Positions 32,389 to 43,105 of a DNA stretch of 64,000 nucleotides are shown here, one piece after another. The position numbers were made by a program, and so were the translations under genes. A model generated the notes under the pieces. That model did not search any database. It had not been told where the DNA came from and saw only the letters and a program-made list of their open reading frames with translations. This DNA comes from Sesamia nonagrioides (Eukaryota; Arthropoda; Insecta; Lepidoptera; Noctuidae), in contig JADWQK010001513.1 in the NCBI GenBank assembly GCA_017933935.1, positions 434,001 through 498,000 of the forward strand, given 5' to 3'. Every line of letters begins with the position of its first letter. Position 1 is the first letter of the stretch.

Positions 32389-32798
32389 TAACAATTATAA
32401 ACTAGTGCTTGCAATCCCGCCTGATGGTAAGAAGTGATGCAATCGTTGATGGTAAAGCGCACTAGTTTATTAAGCCTATTCACTTTAAAAACTTAGGAAT
32501 AGGAAGGATGACAACAGTTGAGCGAGGTGATGCAATGTTAAACCCAAGACCAACACGACCAAACGATGCTACGCTAGAGGGAGATTGATCTGGGAGACTC
32601 TCCACGACCATACTCCCGACACAACAACATTTGGCGCATCGTACCCGCCACACATCGCAACACAACTGCTCAGATCCATCCTCCGTACGGCTTCACCAGA
32701 CATCATGCCGGAACACGACGAATCGCTTGGCGGCAAGACTTTGTCTGGTGGGTAACTTCTGCCGGCAGCCCGTTATGGCCTACCACCGAGAAGTAACG
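32389..32798 (-). mobile_element. composite element copy 2
   Basis: Minus strand: LINE-A tail at the left (CTAGTTTATTAAGCCTATTC at 32461), then the unique module to GGCCTACCACCGAGAAG at the right. Both module ends are present. Confidence 0.82.
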
Positions 32799-33185
32799 CC
32801 TGTATTTGATAACTATAGAACATTTCTAAAATTATAGAAATGGTTTTTTTATGTAAAGAGATTAATATTATACACATTTTCAAGAGACCAAATTTTTAAG
32901 AGATTATTATAAATACAATGTAATCGGAATTTTTTGATTATCCTGTCAAAATCACATGCTGAACATAATTTTCCTCAACATTTTCCTATTACTTCCTTTG
33001 AAATATTTATTACCTGCTTGTTATTAAATAAGTAATACAGGTTAGGATATGTTAGAGGCTTAGATTAATCCCTTCGTATGCCGAACGTCGATCCACGCGA
33101 GACACTACGGTATTCAATGTGTAGAAGTCTTAAGTAAGTATCTAAAATTAAACTTTAAAAAAAGGTAATAATTAGTTTTTCTCTT
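32799..33185. other. unassigned
   Basis: AT-rich; a short GC patch near 33075-33110 (ATGCCGAACGTCGATCCACG) is not recognised. Confidence 0.45.
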
Positions 33186-33490
33186 GTATCATTCATCATC
33201 ATCATCATTTCAGCCGAAAGATGTCCAGACACAGGCCTCCCTAAGGATCTCCACGACGACCGATTCTACGGGACCTTCACTAGGTCGTCGGTCTACCTTG
33301 TCGGGGGCCTACCCAAGCTGCGTCTTCCGGTGCGTGATCCTACGGGCAATGTGCCCGGCCCACTGCCACTTTAGTGTTGCAATTCTTTGGGCTATGTCGG
33401 TTACTCTCGTTCGTCTGTGGATCTCCTCATTTCTGTTTCGATCACGCAGTGAAACCCCAAGCATAGCACTCTCTATTGACCTTTGAGTGG
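33186..33490 (-). mobile_element. RTE-B 3' fragment
   Basis: Tail ATCATCATCATTTCAGCCGA at left, then complements of the VQQWT, VGRPPTRWTD-like and RDRNRNEEIHRRT-like blocks. Small deletions throughout. Confidence 0.8.
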
Positions 33491-33576
33491 ACTTGTATAA
33501 TGTTTATTCTTTAGATGTATACCTATATTTATTTAATCTAGTATCATACACTTTATGTCCTTTGTAAATAAAAATA

Positions 33577-33930
33577 TTGTAAAATCTATGTAAACAGTAC
33601 ACTGTATACTACCTACATTATTTCTCTCTCCTTCGTCTTCCCATGACGTCGTTGTGCCGCTGTGGTTTTAGTGTGTATTCCCGGCTTCGGCTGGGCGAGT
33701 CCCACACACGCCCTTCGGGGTATTAAAATCTGTGTAAATAATACACTGTATACTACCTACATTATTTCTCTCTCCTTCGTCTTCCCATGACGTCGTTGTG
33801 CCGCTGTGGTTTTAGTGGGTATTTCCGGCTTCGGCTGGGCGAGTCCCACACACGCCCTTCGGGGTATTAAAATCTGTGTAAATAGTACCTACACTGTATA
33901 CTACCTACATTATTTCTCTCTCCTTCGTCT
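33577..33930 (+). repeat. tandem repeat, ~144-bp unit, ~2.4 copies
   Basis: Units start near GTAAA..AGTACACTGTATAC. The block CATTATTTCTCTCTCCTTCG recurs at 33616, 33760 and 33908 (periods 144 and 148). Each full unit carries CGGCTTCGGCTGGGCGAGTC and ACACACGCCCTTCGGGG. Units are nearly identical. Confidence 0.92.
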
Positions 33931-34130
33931 TACTATTCCATCCAAAGGTTGTTTGTAAAAGATCGCTCTTAGCGATAAGACCGCCCATTGTGGCACCCTT
34001 TGTAAAATCTTTATATTTATGTCCTGCAATTCATATGGAGTACATAATAAACACGGTAGGAATAGAATGGAAGGTGTCTTTCTATTCTATCCTTCTATAC
34101 ATATCCTGCACCTCTCTTTTTTTTTGTTAG
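33931..34130 (+). mobile_element. LINE-B 3' UTR
   Basis: GGTTGTTTGTAAAAGATCGC, TTAGCGATAAGACCGCCCAT, CCCTTTGTAAAATCTTTATA: a 3' UTR type seen in insect Jockey/CR1-like LINEs; also at 37505-37640 (-) and 49556-49890 (+). It follows directly on the 144-bp tandem array. Confidence 0.6.
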
Positions 34131-34201
34131 TTAAAATTCAATTCACCACTCATCCATATATTGAATTTTAGAAAAAGGACTTATGAATCTATGGACACAA
34201 G

Positions 34202-34440
34202 CCCCCTTATTCATAAACGCTACTTAAAGTTAACTAGTAATTTGCGATTGTTTAACCATACATTTTAGACGTTTGCACGTCCCTTAACTTTAATCATCGT
34301 TCATGAATAAACCCCTTAAACACTGTGGTGTTTATTCATAAAGGATGATTGAAGTTAAGTGACGTTAAAAGGTCAAAAATGTATGGTTAAAGAAACGTTA
34401 ATCACTAGTTAACTTTACGCAGCGTTTATGAATAAGGGGG
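34202..34440. mobile_element. foldback MITE, 239 bp
   Basis: One long imperfect palindrome with ends CCCCCTTATTCATAAACGCT and complement, meeting near CACTG/TGGTG at 34322. Arms share GTTAACTAGT, AACCATACATTTT and TTAACTT.AATCATC. AAG on both sides may be a 3-bp target duplication. Non-coding. Confidence 0.85.
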
Positions 34441-34775
34441 AAGGTCTTTTAGTTACAGGTAAGTCTAATATATGAGAAACGACTATCTGAGCACTAGTAT
34501 AAAACCCGTCGTGTTTAAAACTAATCTATAGAGCTTAGAGCTTAACCACCCCTCTTTGCAAGTTATCTAGAGTAACAAATCTTCACTAATACGTTGCCTG
34601 GGGAGCTCCTAAATCCGGCAGACCGCCGATCGATCGAAGTGCGCCGCAGAAGTGCATTAGTTTCCGACTGTTGGAAATTAGATTTGAGGAACTAACTGTG
34701 AATTTCTGGGAACTTTGCAAGCTTTTGCAAGACTTTGCTCTTCGTGACTGAAGGTTGCTTGTTTTATGGTCGTAT
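34441..34775. other. unassigned
   Basis: No recognised element; a CG-containing patch lies near 34615-34660. Confidence 0.45.
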
Positions 34776-34790
34776 AATAATCATTTATTT

Positions 34791-35153
34791 GATATATGAC
34801 AGCCTCCGTGGCATAGCGGTAGCGAACGCGGCCACTGAGCAAGGAGGCTCGAGTTCGATCCCCGCGCAAATATTTGTATGCATAAATATGAATATTTGCA
34901 CTGGTCTGGTCGTGCCTCGAAAAGCATGTTAAGCCGTTCGTTACTGGTTGTTGGAGTCGTCAAAAGTCCAACAAATAGTCTACCTGCAATGCTTCGATAT
35001 CGCTTTCGGGTTGTGGAGGTCAGACGGCAGGCGCCTCACGGAAAATATCGAAGATTAGGCAAAATCAGCAGTTAACTTATAAAGCGGACCACAGACTCCA
35101 AAACTGAAAAAGCTTCGGATGCGACTGGGATAAACGCTGAGATGATGATGATG
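34791..35153 (+). mobile_element. SINE-2 with 15-bp target duplication
   Basis: Head CAGCCTCCGTGGCATAGCGG with B-box GTTCGATCCCC, body CTGGTCTGGTCGTGCCTCG, CAATGCTTCGATATCGC, GGGTTGTGGAGGTCAGACGG, tail (GATGAT). AATAATCATTTATTT flanks it at 34776-34790 and 35154-35168. Confidence 0.93.
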
Positions 35154-35168
35154 AATAATCATTTATTT

Positions 35169-35589
35169 ACTCAAACAGGCAAATTCTAGTAGGTGTCCAT
35201 GGTTGTAGCAAGGTTCTTACAGATTAGGTTGGGTTGTCTACAAGCGAGTAGATGAAGCACTTTCCTCCTGGCTAGGTTACAAAATAATCTGTGTTAAGAA
35301 GTAGCAATCTCGGTTATCTATGTTTAATAGTACAATGATTATACATAACACATAGGTAAGTATATAGTAGGTCCTTGTGCTAATTCTTTGAAGAGAATTT
35401 TATATGTGCCTAGAAACAAAAAATAAAAAGTAGTTTATTCTGCACTAACAGAACGCACATTACAAATAAAAAAATATAAGAATAAGTTTTTGATATGAAC
35501 CTCATGACTTTATTTCATCAAGTTCAGTCTTAGCGACACGTAAACAACTAGACAGAATGACTTTTGCAATGATGTCATTGATTGAAAAT
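35169..35589. other. unassigned
   Basis: No recognised element. Confidence 0.5.
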
Positions 35590-35825
35590 TTGTAGTAAAT
35601 AATGGTCTAAGGTTCCGCAAACATCGTGACGGGGTCCACGAAGACCGATGCCTCCTGGGTCAGGGTTGCGGGTTGGTTAAACAAGAAACCGTGGCCATGG
35701 CCGTCGCACAGGCCAGTGAAGAAACACGGGTGGGTTTTAGTCAGTAAAAGTCTGACACGCCCTTCCGCTCCGCCCAGAGCGAGAGAAGTCATTTGATGAT
35801 TTCCCATCCGAACAAAAAAAGAAAG
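35590..35825 (-). mobile_element. R1-type LINE 3' UTR fragment
   Basis: Minus-strand match to 440-590 and 52887-53000, including GTCAGACTTTTACTGAC and CCCACCCGTGTTTCTTCACT, preceded by GAAATCATCAAATGACTTCT. Confidence 0.6.
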
Positions 35826-36288
35826 GTTCCGTAAACAAAGTGTGCCTCTGCGTTTCTTATAAACTGCAAAGTGGCAATAATATCGAGAAACTGTCAGGCT
35901 TTCTACAATCCATCCATATTCATATGCGATAAGTTAATTCCTGTTTTTTTTTTCGGCGTTACATCTAACGTCTGCCTTGTTTCTCCTTCAACCTAGTTCC
36001 TCCTCCACTTAGTTCTCTTCAACATTTTAAAGATTCATTCAATACCTCTCTCACCCCTTAATTATTTCGTACATTCATCAATCAATTCTATCTTTATTGC
36101 ACATTTTTGTTTCATAGGTATCTGCCATTCATCTTCACGTCACAATCCACAATCCTGTAAAAACGTTCCGATGTTCCATTAATTAATTTTCGTTTCTTTA
36201 CTACCCTATTATATTGTTATACTGTTTTACTTTAGTCTACATTGTTCTATATTGCCTTTTATAGACATCTTCTTATACCTCGAACCTA
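35826..36288. other. unassigned
   Basis: Pyrimidine-rich AT sequence without recognised features. Confidence 0.5.
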
Positions 36289-36845
36289 ATGAAGTCCAAA
36301 GCCAAGGTGGCTGCCAGAAAACTTGGCGTTATCGCAAAGATCTTAAGGTACTTCACGCCAGGGCAGCTTCTAATGATATAAAAAGCACAGGTCCGTTCGT
36401 GTGTGGAGTACTGCCGCCACATTTGGGCTGGTGCTGCTAAGTGTCACCTGGCCAACTAGGATTCAGTGGAAAGGCGTGCGAAGAGGCTAATTGGTGACCC
36501 TGATTTAACTTGAGACGGTCTCCAAAGCCTAGAGCACAGGCGTAGAGTAGCCAGCCTTTCGGTGTTCTATAGGATGCTTTTTTTTTATTACATGATTTAA
36601 TTCCCCCATCTTCGTTCCACCATGGACGACCGGCAAGTTTCCACCTTTACGTTGATAACGCTACTACGTACATCGAGGGACTGGAACAATTTGCCAGCGG
36701 CGATGTTTCCGTCTGACTACAATTTGAATGCCTTCAAGGCTAGAGTGAATAGGCTCTTAATAAACGAGTGCGCTTTACCATCAACTATTGCGTCACTGCT
36801 TACCCCATCAAGCGGGATTGCGGTCAAGCGCTAGTTTATAATTTA
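36289..36845 (+). mobile_element. LINE-A 3' portion, internally damaged
   Basis: Starts in the RT thumb (TCCAAAGCCAAGGTGGCTGC) and reaches the 3' UTR. An 'ATAAAAAGC' frameshift, a TAG, a T-run replacing ~25 bp near 36578 and two small deletions near 36620-36665 break the frame. Confidence 0.9.
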
Positions 36846-37504
36846 TAAAAAAAGAACCCTGGTGGAATACAAGGTAAAACAAGATGTTCACAAAAGGCTT
36901 AGAACTAAGAGCCGCTGTAGAACCTGTTCGGGCAAAGCGAATATTATTGTTTGATACAAAAAATGAATATTCATCCATCCGATACCATTTAATAATTTAG
37001 AAAACAACTCTACAATAACGTATATCTCTGTTCACTAATACTATTTTTTTAAACATCGTTATAAAAAATACTCAGTAACAAAGCCATTAAACGTAATACT
37101 TTAAACAACACCTCGGAACTTTAAACATAAACAACACTGGCGTTGCTCCTACAAGTAAGTACGTACAGATTATCATGTTCTCCTCTCGAGAGATCTGTCC
37201 TCACAGCATCGCGATGGTAGTGCAACAACGTATAATTACTTTGCTTTGCTACTCTACTAACGAGGGCTGTTGGAGATTTATGGTACAGGGCCTTTTGTTT
37301 TGTTAGAATTATAAAAGATACAACAGAGGTGGGCTCGCTTTTTCTTCTCACTTTGATTTTAGTCTTTGGAAGTTATGAGAGCAGAAATAAAAGTTTTTAG
37401 GACATTTTTGGGATAGAATCTCAGTTTTTAGTTATGTTTTAAATTCAAAATGTTTTATTAGGATTCCTTAGTTTAAAATAAAAAAACGTCTACTCTAAGG
37501 GGTG
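36846..37504. other. unassigned
   Basis: No gene or repeat recognised. Confidence 0.5.
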
Positions 37505-37640
37505 CCCGTTTATTTACTTTATTTATATATACGTTATTGTACACCAAAAACCATAATTAAATTGATTGAAAGAAATTACAAAATATACAATCGGCGGCCT
37601 TATAGCTAGTGCATTATCTTCCAGGCAACCAAAGAATGGA
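37505..37640 (-). mobile_element. LINE-B 3' UTR
   Basis: Minus strand GGTTGCCTGGAAGATAATGC..CTATAAGGCCGCCGATTGTA, ending in an AATAAA-containing AT tail. Confidence 0.5.
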
Positions 37641-38162
37641 CAGGGATTTTGAATCTTACATGGGACAGTCATTAGTGCAAATATTATAAATACAATACCC
37701 TAAACTAGACTAACAGACACATATGTACATATTCAAAATCGTATATACATAAATAAACACATACATACGAAATGTGTAAGTAAGTAAGCTCAACAAGATC
37801 ACGACAAGTAGTGTTCCTTTACGCGTATTTTGAATATCGTTTAGATCATTCGCTGTCTTGTCTGAAAATCATTCGCTGTCCGTCGGTGTGGTCCTTCTCT
37901 TTGCGTGGCAATCAAGACCATTTCACTCCAGAATACGAGGAGATTTCAAGTTGAAATGAATATCAAATACTCAACAGGGCTGCATCCCATTGAAGCGGTC
38001 AAAAGGTCAATCTTCTATGTCAATTTAATCAAAATACAGGGGTGTTTTTGGTCCGAAATGCAAAACTATCGTATACGGTACTTATCGTAGGCCTATTCTA
38101 GCAAGAAGAAATTCAGCAAACAGCAATGTCATGTAGCACAAGTTAACGGAATATATCCATTC
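37641..38162. other. unassigned
   Basis: A direct repeat ATCATTCGCTGTC (about 37846 and 37867) is the only structure noted. Confidence 0.45.
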
Positions 38163-38575
38163 CGTTCCATTGTTTCTCGGTGGTAGGCCATAACATCGGC
38201 TGCCGGCAGAAGTTACCATCCACCGGACAAAGCCTTGCTGCCAAGCGATTCGTCGGTTTCCAGCATGATGGCTAGTGAAGCCGCACGGAGGATGGGTCTG
38301 GGCAGTTGTGTTGCGTTGAGTGCCGGGTAGGATGCGTCAAATATTGTTGTGACGAGAGTTTGATCGTGGAGGGTCTCCAGATCAATCTCCCTTTGGCGGA
38401 GCATCGTTGGTGGTGTTGTTGGGTTCAATATTGCATCGCCTTACTCAACTGCCGTTTTCCTTCCTATTCACTCAGTTTTTTTTTACTTGAATGGGCTCTT
38501 AATGAACTGTCGCGCTTTGCCATCACTGCTTACCATCAGGCAGGATTGCGGTCAGGCACTAGTTTACAATTATTA
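38163..38575 (+). mobile_element. composite element copy 3
   Basis: Full module from TTTCTCGGTGGTAGGCCATA through CTTCCTATTCACTCAG, then the LINE-A tail with a deletion in the conserved ACGATTGC part. Confidence 0.83.
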
Positions 38576-39045
38576 AAAAAAAAATACCGAACACCGTAAA
38601 TTTGTAGTTACAATATTAAAAATATGTCGCACATTATCTACTGAACCTACAAAGTACTGTGTAGTTTTTTTTTTTCTACATACATAAACCTGCATGGGCA
38701 AATAAAAATTTAAAGCTAGGTGCACGGTTTCAATTGCTGGTTTCCTATCAAGAGCAACCAATAAAAAACTCCAAATGTTTTTCTGAAAATTCCTGAACAA
38801 AGAATACGGTAAGGTTGGAAACTCATCACTAAAATCAGTATGAAATGCCATTTAGCGACTGAAAATGATAATAATAAACTGTTCCTCCGAACCGCGCGCT
38901 TCGAAATGTTTCAATGCGGTTAGTGGACGTTCCGAGCGCAGTTCAGTTAAGAGCTGTTGAAATCAGTGCTCTGAGTGGAATACCACCTGAATATCGGAGC
39001 GGCTCTTTTATTTAAAACATCTTCTATATTATTTAATATTTCTAA
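38576..39045. other. unassigned
   Basis: A GC-richer patch (CGAACCGCGCGCTTCGAAAT, 38889 onward) is not recognised. Confidence 0.45.
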
Positions 39046-39254
39046 TCTATACTAATATATAAAGCTGAAGAGTTTGTTTGTATGTTTTTTTGTATGCTTG
39101 TATCTCGGGAACTACAGGTCCGATTTGAAAAATTCTTTTTGCGTTAGATAGCCCATTAATCCAGAAAGGCTTTAGGCTATATAACATCACGCTGCAACTA
39201 ATAAGAGCGGAGTATAACTAACTCCACGCGAACGAAGTCGCTGGCGGCCGCTAG
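39046..39254 (+). mobile_element. Hel-2 Helitron-like element, full length
   Basis: Starts TCTATACTAATATATAAAGC after A and ends CGAACGAAGTCGCTGGCGGC..CTAG before T. Body TATCTCGGGAACTACAGGTC and ATATAACATCACGCTGC. Same end architecture as Hel-1 but a different body. Confidence 0.75.
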
Positions 39255-39289
39255 TATCATTTAATCTTATAATAAATATTAAACAATGT

Positions 39290-39775
39290 ATCGATCTTCT
39301 CGTCGTCCAAGATACCAGAGTGTCTCAAGACTAAAGTCTTTGACCAGTGTGTGTTGCCAGTGATGACTTACGAAACTGAAACGTGGTCGCTCACAATGGG
39401 CCTCATACGAAGGCTCAGAGTCACACAAAGGGCAATGGAAAGAGCTGTGCTAGGAGTTTCTCTGCGTGATCGAATCAGAAATGAGGAGATCCGCAGAAGA
39501 ACCAAAGTCACCGACATAGCTCTGCGAGTCGCTAAACTTAAGTGGCAGTGGGCAGGGCACATTGCTCGTAGAACCGATGGCCGATGGGGCAGCAAGGTTC
39601 TGGAGTGGCGGCCGCGTACTGGAAGACGCAGCGTAGGGAGACCCCCAACAAGGTGGACCGATGACCTGGTGAAGGTCGCGGGAAGCCGATGGATGCGGGC
39701 AGCACAAGACCGGTCAGCGTGGAAAGCCTTGGGGGAGGCCTTTGTCCAGCAGTGGACATCTATAGGGTGAAGAAG
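39290..39775 (+). mobile_element. RTE-A 3' fragment, best-preserved
   Basis: 5'-truncated RTE-A; frame open 39351-39770. Encodes MTYETETWSLT, RAMERAVLGVSLRDRIRNEE, KWQWAGHIARRTDGRW, RTGRRSVGRPPTRWTDDLVK and EAFVQQWTSIG, then GGGTGAAGAAGAAT. These are the C-terminal blocks of RTE-clade ORF2. Used here as reference for the other RTE-A copies. Confidence 0.9.
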
Positions 39776-39789
39776 AATGTATCGATTAC

Positions 39790-40041
39790 CTATAGACAGC
39801 TATGTATGAATACCGTGTGGTACCGGGCTGGATGTCGTGGGTGTCGTAAGAGGCGACTAAGGAAATTCTCAGCAGGGAAGCGGGCAGCAGCGCTTCTCCT
39901 GTGGAATATCAAATTGCTGCGGTCTCCAACCCGCCTGCCAAGCGAGCGGATTTGGCAACCCCGCAATGAGATCCGCAGTAGAACGAAAATCACCGACATA
40001 GCTCTTCGAGTCGTTAAAATTAAGTGGCGTGATTTTGAGCC
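39790..40041 (+). mobile_element. RTE-A deletion derivative, 5' leader joined to ORF2 C-terminal piece
   Basis: A leader segment (GTCGTGGGTGTCGTAAGAGG, GGGAAGCGGGCAGCAGCGCT) runs directly at ~39962 into 'GAGATCCGCAGTAGAACGAA' of the ORF2 C-terminus, skipping almost the whole element. It is cut at ~40041 by LINE-C. Confidence 0.6.
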
Positions 40042-42124
40042 TAATTTGCTAGTGTGAAATACTATATAACATCTTCAACTTATTTCAGCAAATCGAAACC
40101 CATACATCACGTTGAAATAGCACTCCTTTATGCGTTTTCGAAAAGTGGTAAAAGGGCTCAAAATAGTTATTTTATCAGTTCCTCTAGTAACAAATCAAAA
40201 GCTTCTTGGCAGATTATTGACAACAAATTACGTTATTCCGAACCCATATCACAGATTAAAGTCAGAGACAGCATTATTAATGACCCAAACCAAATAGCGA
40301 ATACTTTCAATAATTTTTTTGTAGACCAGATCAAAGATAATAGTACAGGAATTAATAAAACTTTTAATCTAACCAAGAATTTTAATTCAATTTTTATATC
40401 TCCAGTAGTATCGCAAGACGTTTTAAAATCAATAAAATCATTAAAAAATAAAAATAGCTTCGGGTATGATGAAATAGCTACTAAAGTGGTAAAGTTCGCT
40501 TCAAACAATATTGCAGGTCACCTAAGTCATATAATCAACTTATGTTTCTGTTCTGGTGTGTTTCCAACAGCTCTTAAGACAACTATTGTTAAACCACTTT
40601 ACAAAAAAGGTACCAAGGAGGAAATAAGCAATTATAGACCAATCGCCTTAATTCCATTCTTTTCCAAGGTTATAGAAAAGATAATCTATGAATTATTTGA
40701 CAAGTTTCTAACGAAATACAACATTTTATGTGATGAGCAGAAAGGATTCAGAAAAAATAAGGGCATAAATACAGCTATTTTTAAGTTACTTAAAACTGTA
40801 ATAGAGAACGTCGATATAAGAAATCCAATATGTGCAATCTACACCGATATGACTAAAGCATTCGATTGTGTCCATTATGAAACACTTATCTATAAGCTTG
40901 ACGCATACGGTATTATAGGAAATGCCCTAAATCTCATAAAATCGTACCTCTGTAATCGAATACAATACACGGAAATCAGTAGAATTTGTATTAAAACTAA
41001 ATGCGAAAGGAAGTATTTATCTCAGGCCAGGGTTATTAGATATGGTGTACCACAGGGCAGTGTACTGGGCCCACTCCTATTTCTGCTATATATAAATGAC
41101 CTACCCCGTCATATTCAGCATCCAATGGTTTTATTTGCTGACGACAGCACAGCTTTAATAAAACGTGATGACGTAGCAAATTATGAAGACAATATAAATG
41201 ATACCCTTAAAGACATAATACGATGGCTTGACATGAACAATTTATTAATTAATTTATCAAAGACATATATAATGCATTTCTACCAAAGATTATCTGTACA
41301 AAATTTGACCATAGAATATAATAGACAAAAACTGGAACAAGTAACGGTTGCAAAATTTTTAGGAATATTAATAGATAGCCAATTGACATGGAAACCTCAT
41401 GCAGAAGAGGTGTGTAAAAAATTAAGTAAATCTGCATATATTTTATTCAACATATCCAAAAAAGTGAATATGAAAACAACAGTTATGGCATATCATGGTA
41501 TAGTAGCATCAATCTTACGATTTGGAGTTATATTCTGGGGTAATTGTTGTATGAGAGAACAGGTATTTAAGGCTCAGAAACGCTGCATAAGAGCTATGTG
41601 TAGTCTTAAAATGACAGACAGTTGTGTGCCTAGGTTTAAGTCTCTGAAAATTTTAACTTTTCCATCACTATACATTTTGGAATTAGCTGTTTTTGTAAAA
41701 CTGAACAAGCATGAGTTTGTAACAGTATCAGAAACTAGAAAAGGACCTGTAAGAAGCCAATATAAGAATTTGTTAAGAATTGACGGTTGTAATGCTGCAT
41801 TGTTTAAAAAAAGTATTTTTGGCATGGCTCCAATTGTTTTTAATAAGATTCCCAATGAATTTAAAAATTACCCAATGATAACATTTAAAAAGAAGCTTAC
41901 AGCTCTTTTATTAGAAAAGTGTTATTACTCTGTAAATGATTTCTTAAATGACTCCTCTCTTCCCAAATAAATATAAAATGTTAAAAATAATAGACTAACT
42001 ATTCAAAATTTGCATGCCTAATTTAAGGTAGATAGTATAAGGGTCTGACATTATGTAAACATCATTATTTTGTATACCTACTTTCTGTGCAAATAAATTG
42101 AATTGAATTGAATTGAATTGAATT
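40042..42124 (+). mobile_element. LINE-C with (GAATT)n tail
   Basis: 5'-truncated LINE with a long ORF2, a ~120-bp 3' UTR and a terminal run of GAATT units at 42096-42124. A short tandem terminal repeat instead of poly(A) is typical of CR1-type and related LINEs. AT-rich codon use differs from LINE-A and RTE. Confidence 0.9.
40054..41970 (+). CDS. LINE-C ORF2, reverse transcriptase part
   Basis: A 638-codon frame without stop or frameshift. RT features: NYRPIALIPFFSKVIEK (~193-209), motif A YTDMTKAFD (~263-271), motif B GVPQGSVLGPLLF (~331-343), catalytic FADDS (~361-365), 'FLGILIDSQLTW', and a C-terminus with PSLYILELAVFVK and IFGMAPIVFNKIP. The first ~15-20 residues may be flanking sequence. 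The N-terminal endonuclease is absent. The intact frame over nearly 2 kb implies recent insertion. Confidence 0.92.
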   Translation: MKYYITSSTYFSKSKPIHHVEIALLYAFSKSGKRAQNSYFISSSSNKSKASWQIIDNKLRYSEPISQIKVRDSIINDPNQIANTFNNFFVDQIKDNSTGINKTFNLTKNFNSIFISPVVSQDVLKSIKSLKNKNSFGYDEIATKVVKFASNNIAGHLSHIINLCFCSGVFPTALKTTIVKPLYKKGTKEEISNYRPIALIPFFSKVIEKIIYELFDKFLTKYNILCDEQKGFRKNKGINTAIFKLLKTVIENVDIRNPICAIYTDMTKAFDCVHYETLIYKLDAYGIIGNALNLIKSYLCNRIQYTEISRICIKTKCERKYLSQARVIRYGVPQGSVLGPLLFLLYINDLPRHIQHPMVLFADDSTALIKRDDVANYEDNINDTLKDIIRWLDMNNLLINLSKTYIMHFYQRLSVQNLTIEYNRQKLEQVTVAKFLGILIDSQLTWKPHAEEVCKKLSKSAYILFNISKKVNMKTTVMAYHGIVASILRFGVIFWGNCCMREQVFKAQKRCIRAMCSLKMTDSCVPRFKSLKILTFPSLYILELAVFVKLNKHEFVTVSETRKGPVRSQYKNLLRIDGCNAALFKKSIFGMAPIVFNKIPNEFKNYPMITFKKKLTALLLEKCYYSVNDFLNDSSLPK

Positions 42125-42439
42125 GCGAATCTATATATGAAAAGACAAAGAAAACCGAACAGGTAACTAAACCATTGATTTCCTCTCCCACTGTTCAGAA
42201 ATTGTAAGCAAAACAATACTAACTAACCTTTCGACAACGTTGCCAAATAACTATATAGTTTCAGAAACTCCGGTCCCCTTTTGTTCCGTTTCCCTTAGGT
42301 ACAGTAATAGTGAATAAACCAAATTATTGGAGCGTGAGAGAGGATAGTGGAGTACCATAGTACACCAGTCAAACAAAAACAGAGTTTGGTGAATAAAAAG
42401 TTTCTCTTAACCTAGTAAATAATAAATATAATGTTTATT
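42125..42439. other. unassigned
   Basis: No recognised element. Confidence 0.5.
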
Positions 42440-42618
42440 AGCCGCGTCTCGGCAAACATAGCGTAGGACGCCCTTGGGCGAGATTGAGCGACGACATCAA
42501 AAAGGTGGCTGGTAGTGGCTGGCGGAGAACTGCTCAGGATCGAGCTTGTTGGTGTGCTATGTAGGAGGCCTATATCCAGCAGTGGACGAGTAGAGGCTGA
42601 TGCTGATGATGATGATGT
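42440..42618 (+). mobile_element. RTE-C 3' fragment
   Basis: Begins AAGCGTAGGACGCCCTTGGG-like 'GKHSVGRPWARL', then 'KKVAGSGWRRTAQDRACW' and CAGCAGTGGACGAGTAGAGG, with (GATGAT) tail. The tail distinguishes RTE-C. Confidence 0.82.
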
Positions 42619-42627
42619 TTAAAATAA

Positions 42628-42843
42628 AATTAAGTGGCAGTGGGCGGGGCAGATTGCTAGTAGGTTCTGGAGTGGCGGCCACGTACCGGAAGACGCAGCG
42701 TAGAGAGGCTCCCAACAAGGCGGACCGATGACCTGGTGAAGAAAGCCAATGGATGGGGGCAGCACAAGACCGGTCATCGTGGAAAGCCTTGGGGGAGGCC
42801 TCTGTCCAGAAGTGGACCTGTATAAGCTGATGAAGATGATGTG
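42628..42843 (+). mobile_element. RTE-A 3' fragment
   Basis: From KWQWAGQIA to GGAAAGCCTTGGGGGAGGCC and TATAAGCTGATGAAGATGAT, with two internal deletions. Placed tail-to-head after RTE-C. Confidence 0.85.
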
Positions 42844-42850
42844 AATAAGT

Positions 42851-43105
42851 GTCGTCCTCCGTGGCGCAGCGGTCAACATGCCTGCCTGCGACGTGGAGGC
42901 CTCGGGTTCGATCCCCGGCCAGGTCATGATGGAAAACCATCTTTTCCTGATTGGCCTGGGTCTTGGATGTTTATCTATATATATTTATGTATCTATTATA
43001 AATATAGTATCGTTGAGTTAGTATCCCATAACACAAGTCTCGAACTTATTTTGGGGCTAGCTCAATCTGTGTGATTTGTTCGTTAAAAAAAAAAAAACAA
43101 AAAAA
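42851..43105 (+). mobile_element. SINE-1
   Basis: Full-length: TCCTCCGTGGCGCAGCGGTC head, GGTTCGATCCCCGGCC B-box, standard body, and an A-run at 43085-43097. Confidence 0.9.

Noticed and set aside
33577..33930. CRISPR-like repeat array
   Set aside because: Long 144-bp head-to-tail units without spacers in a eukaryotic genome.
40054..41970. host reverse transcriptase-like gene
   Set aside because: 3' UTR and (GAATT)n tail show an ordinary LINE; no introns or host context.
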